From NCBI GenBank assembly GCA_945860295.1, contig CAMAQH010000013.1, positions 47,604 to 111,603 of the forward strand: a stretch of DNA of 64,000 nt. Reading direction: 5' to 3'. Below, piece after piece: positions 55,365-62,861 of this stretch (position 1 is its first letter; the number at the start of each line of letters is the position of its first letter). The DNA is from Prosthecobacter debontii. GTDB lineage: Bacteria > Verrucomicrobiota > Verrucomicrobiia > Verrucomicrobiales > Verrucomicrobiaceae. Position numbers and translations under genes: made by a program. Under the pieces are notes generated by a model. That model was not told the origin of the DNA, ran no database searches, and saw only the letters and a program-made list of their open reading frames with translations.

Positions 55365-56249
55365 TTATTTGAGCTCAAGGTTCATCCACTTTGGTAAATA
55401 CACCAGCAAGGCGCTAACCAATGACTCGGCAAAGCACTGACGATTTGTTGAAGTGTCACGCAGACGAACGCGATTGGCTTCGATCTGCAGTCCGGCGATT
55501 TTCAAATCAGCAACCACGTGCCTAGCCACGGTGTAGCCACCGCGAAAGTACGGCTCCGTGGGCACTGGCATACGTGGACTAGGGGTGGCCAGGAAGCCTC
55601 GCTCCTCCAGCAGCGCACCGAGACTCTGCGGACCGAGGATCAGATCTGTGTAGGGCCTGTCGGGGTGAATTTGGTTGATGAACATCAAGCTACCCGTGGC
55701 GATGAATTCGGGGCCATTCAGCTTGTCGGTGGGTTTGGCATAACTGGAAGTGCTGTGCATGTAACCCAGCTCAACGCGCACATCTTTATGACTCTGCCCA
55801 TGCAGGTCGATAAAGAATGCCCGACCATGCCGAGCCACGGCGGCTTTGAGTGCTAGGTCGATAAACGCGTGATATTCGGCCCATACTTTTTCGGCGGTCT
55901 TGTCCCCCTGCGTGGCTTCGACGATTTCGCGGTTCGGGTCCAGCTTGCTGCGGTGCAGATGACTTATGATGAGATGCACTTGCTTGCCCGTCTGCTTTCG
56001 GATCTCAGCGGTGATGCGGCGCGCTAGATCTTGAGTGTTGGCATCAGCGTCGCGCACGCCAGAGGTTCGATTGGCCACGGATTCTGGTTTTAATGCCCCG
56101 CCGTGAGGTGATGAGATAACCAGTGGCAACTCGCCGGGGACATACTCGGTGTAGTGATCGCTGCCAAAGACAGGCTCACCCACTTTCAGATCAGCCGAGA
56201 AAGAGTGGCCCGCGAAAGCGAGGCAGGAAACGAAGAGAAAGCGGATCAT
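55365..56249 (-). CDS. Secreted N-formylglutamate-amidohydrolase-family protein
   Basis: A 294-residue protein with a signal peptide (residues about 1-18; FLFVSCLAFAGHSFSADLK). PLVISSPHGGALKPE, VRDADANTQDLARRI, SHLHRSKLDPNREI and FFIDLHGQSHKDVRVELGYM match the N-formylglutamate amidohydrolase (HutG-like) family metal and substrate motifs. Typical members are cytosolic enzymes of histidine breakdown. An exported version implies another amide or polysaccharide substrate. It lies six bases from the regulator gene and 12 bases from the L,D-transpeptidase, all on the minus strand, forming a likely operon. Confidence 0.78.
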   Translation of the reverse strand: MIRFLFVSCLAFAGHSFSADLKVGEPVFGSDHYTEYVPGELPLVISSPHGGALKPESVANRTSGVRDADANTQDLARRITAEIRKQTGKQVHLIISHLHRSKLDPNREIVEATQGDKTAEKVWAEYHAFIDLALKAAVARHGRAFFIDLHGQSHKDVRVELGYMHSTSSYAKPTDKLNGPEFIATGSLMFINQIHPDRPYTDLILGPQSLGALLEERGFLATPSPRMPVPTEPYFRGGYTVARHVVADLKIAGLQIEANRVRLRDTSTNRQCFAESLVSALLVYLPKWMNLELK

Positions 56250-56261
56250 TCAATGAGTGAA

Positions 56262-57023
56262 TTATGGCAGGTGCCAGGACCCTCGCAGGTAATCATAATC
56301 TGCCTGTGGTAAAAGCACATAATGCGGAGAAGCCTGCGGATCGATCCAGCGGATCATCTGCTCCAGGTTCTCCACCGCCATGGTGGTGCAGCCCGCGCTG
56401 GGTTTGGTAGGGCCACGCCGCACATGGAAAAAAATGGCACTGCCATAACCGGGTACCGCTGGCTTTTGATTATGCCGGATCTCCAGCATCCATTTATAGG
56501 CGGCATCTCCGAGCCGCATCTTTTGCTTCTCGAACCAAGGCGGCACATTGCGCGGATCAATGCGCACATGCTGATTGTAGTATGGGTTCTGCGGATCATC
56601 CACATACGCATCGAGCGCACCGACTCGTAGATAGGGCCAACGCGCACCAGAAGGTGCCTCAGCCGCATAACCAAAGAGAGTGCCAAGCTGAAAGACACCA
56701 GCAGGAGCGCGACAGTCTCTCTCCACTTTGGGCGGCGTGCCATTCTGCGGCGAATTGAAGACTCCCCTGCCCCAGGCCAAGCCACTGCGCCCAAGCATCA
56801 CCGGGAAAGGCTTGGTAAAGACGGGCCGCCAGGGTCCGCGCACAGAGCTGCGCTGATAAGCCTGAAGCATGGCGGTATTTGAACTCCAGGTCGCTGCACG
56901 TGAGACGATCACTTGGCGCACATTGCTACCGATTTGGGCCTGCAATTTGACCGAAATGAAGAGCGGTAATCCGAGCGCGAATAATAGAAATCGGAGGGTC
57001 TTGGAGTGCATGGAGAAGGCCAT
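56262..57023 (-). CDS. Secreted L,D-transpeptidase-family (YkuD-like) protein
   Basis: A 253-residue protein with a signal peptide (SKTLRFLLFALGLPLFISVK followed by LQA). The catalytic motif is IFFHVRRGPTKPSAGCTTM with the His and the nucleophilic Cys of the YkuD fold, in the S-x-G-C form. L,D-transpeptidases cross-link peptidoglycan or attach lipoprotein. The YafK-like layout fits a remodelling enzyme. The frame is open to 57146, but those 41 codons run into the palindromic repeat. The ATG at 57023 was used; 57011 is equally good. It lies 12 bases from the preceding gene. Confidence 0.78.
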   Translation of the reverse strand: MAFSMHSKTLRFLLFALGLPLFISVKLQAQIGSNVRQVIVSRAATWSSNTAMLQAYQRSSVRGPWRPVFTKPFPVMLGRSGLAWGRGVFNSPQNGTPPKVERDCRAPAGVFQLGTLFGYAAEAPSGARWPYLRVGALDAYVDDPQNPYYNQHVRIDPRNVPPWFEKQKMRLGDAAYKWMLEIRHNQKPAVPGYGSAIFFHVRRGPTKPSAGCTTMAVENLEQMIRWIDPQASPHYVLLPQADYDYLRGSWHLP

Positions 57024-57127
57024 GGTCGTTAGCTTGTCATCACATTGTAGCAACACGAAAAAGAATTTACCCGAAGGTGCTATTTTTTGGGATTGCCGCC
57101 CGAATTGCTGCCGAATATAGGCATTAA

Positions 57128-57180
57128 GGGCACGACCAAAAAACACTTTTCATGCGACCGAACTTTCGCAGGCGAAAATC
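57128..57180. repeat. Palindromic dispersed repeat, copy 2 (diverged)
   Basis: GGCACGACCAAAAAACACTT (57129-57148), continuing TTCATGCGACC-GAACTTTCGCAGGCGAAAATC, matches the first 55 or so bases of the element at 6029-6111 with a few changes. The inner stem is reduced to TTTCGC/GCGAAA and the second outer arm is not recognisable. It lies in the 380-bp spacer between the divergent L,D-transpeptidase and helicase genes. The rest of that spacer shows nothing. Confidence 0.65.
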
Positions 57181-57403
57181 ATTTAGAAGTTAATCGAGTG
57201 TCTTAGAGGGCCAATTCGGGATGTTCGTAGGCGGTTTTTTATCTCTGCGGGTCTGTTCTGAGTGGCGGTAGAGTCAAAAAGCCAAATACGACGGGGATAG
57301 ACAGATTGAACGGCTCAATCTCCAACTACAGTCGTCAGACCTTCCGTGTCGAATCGACTTCTGCTTGCATCCGCGCGCGCCTCATCCAAACGAAGCACAC
57401 CAC

Positions 57404-59413
57404 ATGAGCGGATTCACCGGTACCCTAAATCCCCAGCAGCGAGAGGCAGCGACCCACATCCATGGGCCACTTTTGATCCTAGCTGGCGCAGGCACGGGAA
57501 AGACGCGCGTGGTCACAGCCCGAGTCGCCTTCATGATTAATGAAGGCATCAAGCCTGAGCACATTTTAGCCGTCACTTTCACCAACAAAGCCGCCGCAGA
57601 AATGCGTGAGCGTGTGAAGGATATGTGCCGGGGCAATCTGGGTAAAAAGGTTATTGTGGGCACCTTCCACGCCTTTTGTGCCAAGCTGCTGCGCGAGTTC
57701 GCAGAGCATGTTGGCTACAAGAAAAACTTTGTCATTTACTCCCAAAGTGAGCAGATCAGCCTGATGAAGCGCGTGCTCAAAAGCTTGCTCGTAAAGGAAG
57801 AGACACTCGATCCGCAAAAGGCTCTGGCGCGCATTAGTAAGGCCAAGAACAATGCTGAAGAGATCGGCGACCCAAAGCTGGATCTCTATGCTGCGGTGGC
57901 AGAAAAATACGCTGACGAGATGCGCGCGCTAAACGTCATGGACTTCGACGACCTGCTCTGCCTGGGCGTGAAGTTGCTGGAAGAAAACGGCATCGTGCGC
58001 GCCACGCTACAGCAGCGGCATCTCTATGTAACGGTGGATGAATTTCAGGACACGAACTCCCTGCAAATGCGCCTGTTGCGTGCTCTTGTGCCAGCGCCTT
58101 ACAATGTTTGTGTCGTGGGGGATGACGACCAGTCGATCTATGGCTGGCGCGGCGCAGAGATCACGAACATCACCGAGTTTGAGAACTTCTTTCCCGATCC
58201 GACCGTGGTGAAGTTGGAGGAAAATTACCGCTCCACCACGGCCATCCTGCATACGGCCAATAGCCTCATCAAAAACAACGCAGGCCGCCGCCCCAAATCA
58301 CTGTGGAGCCGGAACACGGGCAACGATCCCGTGCGCCTCGTCGCCGCGCAGGATGATCTGGAAGAGGCGGAGATGATCGCCAAAGAAATCGAGGCCGGTT
58401 ACTTCAATAACAAAGAGCCTTGGGAGTCCTATGCCGTGCTCTTTCGCACCAATGATCAAAGCCGTATTTTAGAGCAGGCTTTCCGGCAGAGAAAGATCAC
58501 CTACCGAGTCGTTGGCGCGCGCAGCTTCTTTGACCGGCGTGAAATTAAAGACGTACTCAGCTACCTGACGGTGCTGCACAATCCGCATGATGACATCTCT
58601 CTGCTGCGTATCCTGAACACACCCACGCGCGGCATCGGTGGAACCACCGCAGAGCTGGCGCTGGACCACAGCATGCATAAGCAGTTCAGTGTGTGGGTCG
58701 CTCTCTGTGATGAATCTTTCCTGCGCCAGATCCCTGAAAAATCACGCAACGCCGTCCGCGCATTTACGGAGATCATTTGCAAATACGCCGCCTCAGCGTC
58801 CACCCACGGCACTGATCTGGTCACCATGACCGAGGCACTGATCCTGGAAGTGCAGTATATGCAGTTCCTGCAAAAGCTCGCTAAAAAGCCGGAAGAGTTT
58901 CACGGTTGGGAAAGCGGACTCGCTGAGTTCCTCAACCAGCTCGGCAACTATCAGGAGCGTAACAAGAAGGACGGCCTGGCAGGCTTTCTCGATGAAGTCA
59001 CGCTGAACGACGAGCGTGAAGACAAGGACGACATCGAGAAGAAAAAGGGTGTGTGCTTGATCACTCTGCACGCGAGTAAAGGCCTAGAGTTTCCCATCGT
59101 CTATCTGCCCGGTATCGAGCAGGGTATCCTCCCACACAAGCGCAGCTATGAAGAGGGCCGTGTCGATGAAGAGCGCCGTCTCCTCTATGTCGGTATCACG
59201 CGCGCTAGGCAAAAACTCACGCTCAGCTATGTCCGCTACCGCATGAAGTGGGGGCAAAAGCAGACCGAACTACCCAGTCCATTTCTCAAAGAACTCGACC
59301 GCACTTATGTCGATGAAATGGACTACACGATTCATATGAAGGAAACGCCCAGCCAGGAGGAGAACACCAACTTCTTCGCCGGACTCAAAGCGATGCTCGC
59401 AAAGGATAAATAG
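57404..59413 (+). CDS. UvrD/PcrA-family superfamily-1 DNA helicase
   Basis: A 669-residue 3'-5' DNA helicase of the UvrD/Rep/PcrA group that acts in repair and clears replication roadblocks. All motifs are in place: AGAGTGKT (Walker A, residues 27-34), TFTNKAAAEM (Ia), VDEFQDTN (Walker B), VVGDDDQSIYGWRGA (III), NYRSTTAIL (IV), CLITLHASKGLEFPIVYLPG (V) and DEERRLLYVGITRARQKLTL (VI). I chose the ATG at 57404 (MSGFTGTLNPQQ). The length is near Rep (673). The C-terminal tail lacks the long extension of PcrA. A hairpin spans 59410-59457 after the stop. Confidence 0.95.
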   Translation: MSGFTGTLNPQQREAATHIHGPLLILAGAGTGKTRVVTARVAFMINEGIKPEHILAVTFTNKAAAEMRERVKDMCRGNLGKKVIVGTFHAFCAKLLREFAEHVGYKKNFVIYSQSEQISLMKRVLKSLLVKEETLDPQKALARISKAKNNAEEIGDPKLDLYAAVAEKYADEMRALNVMDFDDLLCLGVKLLEENGIVRATLQQRHLYVTVDEFQDTNSLQMRLLRALVPAPYNVCVVGDDDQSIYGWRGAEITNITEFENFFPDPTVVKLEENYRSTTAILHTANSLIKNNAGRRPKSLWSRNTGNDPVRLVAAQDDLEEAEMIAKEIEAGYFNNKEPWESYAVLFRTNDQSRILEQAFRQRKITYRVVGARSFFDRREIKDVLSYLTVLHNPHDDISLLRILNTPTRGIGGTTAELALDHSMHKQFSVWVALCDESFLRQIPEKSRNAVRAFTEIICKYAASASTHGTDLVTMTEALILEVQYMQFLQKLAKKPEEFHGWESGLAEFLNQLGNYQERNKKDGLAGFLDEVTLNDEREDKDDIEKKKGVCLITLHASKGLEFPIVYLPGIEQGILPHKRSYEEGRVDEERRLLYVGITRARQKLTLSYVRYRMKWGQKQTELPSPFLKELDRTYVDEMDYTIHMKETPSQEENTNFFAGLKAMLAKDK

Positions 59414-59458
59414 GCGGGCGATAAACCAGGCGATTGGCTGCGTTTTATCCGCCCTATC

Positions 59459-60427
59459 ATGATACGACCCCTTACTGCTTCCCTTCTTCTCGGCCTTTCT
59501 TTCACCAGTCACCTGCACGCGGACTCCGTCTTCACGGGACGCTGGGCACTGACCATTCCTGGCGGTGGCGCAGGCTGGCTTGGCGTGGTGGAAAAGGATG
59601 GAGCTTTCAGTTCCAGCGTCCTTTGGGGAGGTGGCAGCGTCGTGCCTACAGCATCCACAAAGGTTGATGGTGACACGCTGATCGTGACACGCGAGCAGAA
59701 GAACAAAGAAGGCAAGGTGACAACTGAAACGTTGACTGGAAAAGTCGAGGGTGATGTCATCAAACTGACCACCGTGAAGCGCAATGCCGAAGGCAAAGAA
59801 GTCGGCAAATCAGCCGATCTCAGTGGTAACTGCATTCCCGCTATTCCAGCCGCACCTAATCTTTCCAAGGTGAAATATGGCGACCCAATCGCGCTCCTCA
59901 ATGGCAAGGATCTGACCGGCTGGAAGCTCATGAATGACAAGGCCGACAACGGCTGGAGCCTGCAAGATGGCGCTCTCATCAACCGCGTGGTGAAGGAGAA
60001 GGACAAGCACTTCGGCAACCTCCGAACCGAGGCTGAGTTTGAAGATTTTAATTTGAAGACCGAAGTCCGCACCTCTGAAGGCAGCAACAGCGGCATCTAC
60101 CTTCGCGGCATCTATGAAGTGCAGATCATGGAGAGCTTCGGCAAGCCGCTCGATTCCCATCACATGGGTGCGCTCTACAGCCGCATCACTCCAAGTGTGA
60201 ATGCTGAAAAGCCGATCGGCGAATGGCAGACTCTGGACATCACGCTTGTGGACCGTCACCTCACCGTGATCCTCAATGGCAAGACCATTATCGACAACCA
60301 GCCCGTGCTCGGCTGCACCGGCGGTGCGATGAGCAGTAATGAATCCAAGCCCGGCCCCATCTACCTCCAGGGTGACCACACCAACGTGGACTACCGCAAC
60401 ATGGTCCTTCGCCCCGTAATGAAATAA
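59459..60427 (+). CDS. Secreted DUF1080 (3-keto-disaccharide hydrolase fold) protein
   Basis: A 322-residue exported protein with a signal peptide (residues about 1-21; IRPLTASLLLGLSFTSHLHA). Residues 25-125 are a beta-rich N-terminal part. Residues about 135-322 are a DUF1080 jelly-roll domain (IALLNGKDLTGWKLMNDKAD, LKTEVRTSEGSNSGIYLRGI, YEVQIMESFGKPLDSHHMGA). DUF1080 proteins in PVC and Bacteroidota are glycan-binding or 3-keto-glycoside-hydrolysing proteins. The role fits polysaccharide use. The gene begins 45 bases after the helicase and ends 90 bases before lgt. Confidence 0.88.
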   Translation: MIRPLTASLLLGLSFTSHLHADSVFTGRWALTIPGGGAGWLGVVEKDGAFSSSVLWGGGSVVPTASTKVDGDTLIVTREQKNKEGKVTTETLTGKVEGDVIKLTTVKRNAEGKEVGKSADLSGNCIPAIPAAPNLSKVKYGDPIALLNGKDLTGWKLMNDKADNGWSLQDGALINRVVKEKDKHFGNLRTEAEFEDFNLKTEVRTSEGSNSGIYLRGIYEVQIMESFGKPLDSHHMGALYSRITPSVNAEKPIGEWQTLDITLVDRHLTVILNGKTIIDNQPVLGCTGGAMSSNESKPGPIYLQGDHTNVDYRNMVLRPVMK

Positions 60428-60517
60428 ACCGCTCAAAAGATAATATCGCCATCACACACAGTCACGCCTAGTTTCACTTGCTGGAGGCTGGGGCTGAAAC
60501 GATGATTCGCGGCCACC

Positions 60518-61477
60518 ATGACCGCAAGCCTTGCTTATTACCTGCACGACCTCAGTCCGTATCTACTGCGCTTCACGGACAGCATAGCACTGCATTGGTA
60601 TGGGCTGGCTTATGTGCTAGGATTTTATCTGGCGTATCGGGTGATGTTGTTTCTCGCCAAGCGTGGGCTTTCAGAGATCAAGGCTACACAGGTGGCGGAC
60701 TTCATCACGCTGGTGGCGCTGTTTGGTGTCGTGCTTGGCGGGCGCATTGGTTACATCCTGCTCTATGATTGGGACAGCTTCGTGGAACGTCCTTGGATGA
60801 TCTTCATGATCCATCAAGGTGGCATGGCCAGTCATGGTGGCATCGCAGGCGTGGCGTTATTTTGCCTCTGGTATTCCTGGAGGCACAAGATCTCCTGGGC
60901 GGGCATCGGTGACACGCTGGTGTGCGGTGCGCCACTAGGCATTTTCTGCGGACGTATCGCCAATTTCATCAATGGCGAGTTGTTTGGCCGCGTGGCGAAC
61001 GTGGCCTGGGCGGTGAAGTTTCCGACGGAGATTCTACACGAGGATTTTGTGCAGCAGGGCGGCACGCCGATCTCGTTACCGCCAGGATTGCAGCACAGTC
61101 CAGAAATCATCGCATTCTTTGAGAAGGATGGCGGCGGTAGAGCAGCGCTGGAGGCCATGCTGCATCCGCGTCATCCATCACAGCTCTATGAAGCATTGGG
61201 CGAGGGACTCTTTCTCTGCGTCATTCTACTGGCGATTCGGCTGCGCTGGCCGCGACTGCCCTATGGCATCATCAGCGGGCTCTTCTTTATCCTATATGCC
61301 ATCGCCCGCATCAGCTTGGAGTTTTTGCGCCAGCCGGATTCTGGAGCAGTCGGGATCATGGGACTCACGCGCGGCCAGTTCTTCTCCGTGTTCATGGTGG
61401 TCATCGGCTTGGCCTTCATCATGAATGGCTGGGTGCGAGGTTCACCGAGTGATAAAACGAAAGTGTCACGGGCTTAA
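60518..61477 (+). CDS. lgt: Prolipoprotein diacylglyceryl transferase
   Basis: Attaches diacylglycerol from phosphatidylglycerol to the lipobox cysteine of prolipoproteins in the inner membrane. The 319-residue protein has seven or so hydrophobic segments. GGRIGYILLYDW, HQGGMASHGGIAGV and GRIANFINGELFGR are the family signatures, the last holding the Arg and Asn of the active site. HPSQLYEALGEG follows. A roughly 70-residue insert between motif GR and HPSQLY contains a helix and accounts for the slightly long chain. The start at 60518 (MTASLAYYLHDL) was kept. Confidence 0.95.
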   Translation: MTASLAYYLHDLSPYLLRFTDSIALHWYGLAYVLGFYLAYRVMLFLAKRGLSEIKATQVADFITLVALFGVVLGGRIGYILLYDWDSFVERPWMIFMIHQGGMASHGGIAGVALFCLWYSWRHKISWAGIGDTLVCGAPLGIFCGRIANFINGELFGRVANVAWAVKFPTEILHEDFVQQGGTPISLPPGLQHSPEIIAFFEKDGGGRAALEAMLHPRHPSQLYEALGEGLFLCVILLAIRLRWPRLPYGIISGLFFILYAIARISLEFLRQPDSGAVGIMGLTRGQFFSVFMVVIGLAFIMNGWVRGSPSDKTKVSRA

Positions 61478-61560
61478 ACATCTTGGTTGCAAAGAGTTCT
61501 GCCCGCACCAAGTTGATGACTCCTCAGCCGAGCGGCGACAACGCTGCTCTGCGAAAAGGT

Positions 61561-61637
<77 letters not shown>

Positions 61638-61641
61638 CTTT

Positions 61642-61664
61642 AAGTCCTTCAAAATGAAGGACTT
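61642..61664 (+). terminator. Hairpin after tRNA-Pro
   Basis: AAGTCCTTC, loop AAAAT, then GAAGGACTT form a perfect 9-bp stem four bases past the tRNA. There is no T run behind it, so it may be a terminator of limited strength or an RNA-processing signal. Confidence 0.55.
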
Positions 61665-61706
61665 CTGAAAATGAGGCTGTTGGCAATTTCTGCTATCTCT
61701 GCAAAC

Positions 61707-61764
61707 TTTAGCACACGCTTTTTAGCACACATTTGGCCCTTTTAGCACACGCACTTTAGCACAC
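61707..61764 (+). repeat. Four phased TTTAGCACAC repeats beside tRNA-Pro
   Basis: The decamer TTTAGCACAC occurs at 61707, 61721, 61741 and 61755, with spacings of 14, 20 and 14 bases. Three of the four are extended by GC. The pairs are repeated as TTTAGCACACGC units. They lie 70-130 bases from the tRNA in the 251-bp stretch 61638-61888, which has no gene. The paired spacing resembles arm-type binding sites of a tyrosine integrase or iterons. Confidence 0.75.
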
Positions 61765-61888
61765 GCTGGGACTTTTATGTTCCCAACCGCGTAGGCACCC
61801 CAAGGCACCCCCCAATTCGCCGGACTTCAGACCATTTTGACTATGGTTCCTGGGATATGAAAGGTTTGTTCAAACGTCGACAAGGCTG

Positions 61889-62716
61889 ATGCAGCCGGTG
61901 CCTCGTCACGATCTCGACAAGTTGATCCTACATCCGGAGGTGAAGACGGACATCCTGGCTGGGCTGCGAGCGCTGGAGACCCGAGCTGACCTGGACCGCA
62001 TCTGGAACCTCAGCAGCATCCAGCCGCAGCAGGGTCGCTGCATCCTCAACTTCTATGGCCCGCCCGGCACCGGCAAGACACGCGCCGCTTTGGGCATTGC
62101 CCTGCGCCTCAGCAAACCGCTCTACCAAGTGGACTACAGCGCCGTGATTTCCAAGTATCTGGGCGACACGGCCAAGCACATCAAAGCCGCCTTTGCTGCG
62201 GCCCGTGACCAGGGTGCGGTGCTGTTCTTTGATGAAGCCGATAGCTTGCTCTCCAAGCGCGTCTCAACCGGTGAGTCCTGCTCCACCAGCATCAACCAGA
62301 ACCGCAACTGCCTGATGCAGGAGCTGGATCGGTTTGATGGCGTGGTGATCGTCACGACCAACCTATTTGAGAACTACGACCCAGCGCTGCTTCGCCGCAT
62401 TCAGCGCCACATCAAATTTCGCAATCCAGACGCCTCCATGCGCCGGGAACTCTTCGCTCTTCATCTTCCCAATCCAGATCGGGTTGAGGCGGATTACGCG
62501 GTTCTCTCGGAGTTATCCAAGGGCCTCAGTGGTGGGGACATTCTGAATATTTGCGTGAACGCGATTCATGCGGGAAGCACGGATGCGAATCCGGAGCGGT
62601 GGATGGTGACGCAGGGGATGTTGGAGCGAGAGATTGCGAAGGCGAAGAAGGTTAAGGCTGAGCACTCGGGGGTGAAAGCTGGGCAGAAGCGGAGGAGGAT
62701 TGGGTTTTGTGCATGA
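61889..62716 (+). CDS. AAA-family ATPase (FtsH/CDC48-like module), island gene
   Basis: A 275-residue ATPase. Walker A is GPPGTGKT (residues 57-64), Walker B is VLFFDEADSLL (Asp115, Glu116), sensor 1 is VVIVTTNLFE, and arginine fingers are in ALLRRIQRHIKF (Arg169, Arg170). A short lid (LSKGLSGGDILNICVNAI) follows, and the C-terminus is a basic KKVKAEHSGVKAGQKRRR tail. No protease or membrane segment is attached, so it acts alone or with another chain. A 10-residue frame (MKGLFKRRQG) directly upstream overlaps the start as TGATG. It probably belongs to a mobile island at tRNA-Pro. Confidence 0.8.
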   Translation: MQPVPRHDLDKLILHPEVKTDILAGLRALETRADLDRIWNLSSIQPQQGRCILNFYGPPGTGKTRAALGIALRLSKPLYQVDYSAVISKYLGDTAKHIKAAFAAARDQGAVLFFDEADSLLSKRVSTGESCSTSINQNRNCLMQELDRFDGVVIVTTNLFENYDPALLRRIQRHIKFRNPDASMRRELFALHLPNPDRVEADYAVLSELSKGLSGGDILNICVNAIHAGSTDANPERWMVTQGMLEREIAKAKKVKAEHSGVKAGQKRRRIGFCA

Positions 62717-62831
62717 GATGGTAAAGTGGCGATCAAGTTTGAGGTGGGTATGACCAGCCGCTGGTAACGGGACAGATCATGATGGAGTTTTGGCGTTCTT
62801 GGGTAGTGATCGGAGTACACGCTCTTGACCC

Positions 62832-62853
62832 ATTGTATTTCTCGGAATACAAT
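62832..62853. promoter_or_regulatory. Palindromic operator before the DUF4143 ATPase
   Basis: ATTGTATT, spacer TCTCGG, then AATACAAT form a perfect 8-bp dyad, eight bases before the GTG start at 62862. The position, covering the likely promoter or ribosome-binding region, suggests an operator for autoregulation. Confidence 0.6.
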
Positions 62854-62861
62854 TAGCCATT

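Noticed and set aside
57024..57146. Upstream extension of the L,D-transpeptidase
   Set aside because: The extension would place 41 codons, some from repeat copy 2, before a clear signal peptide.
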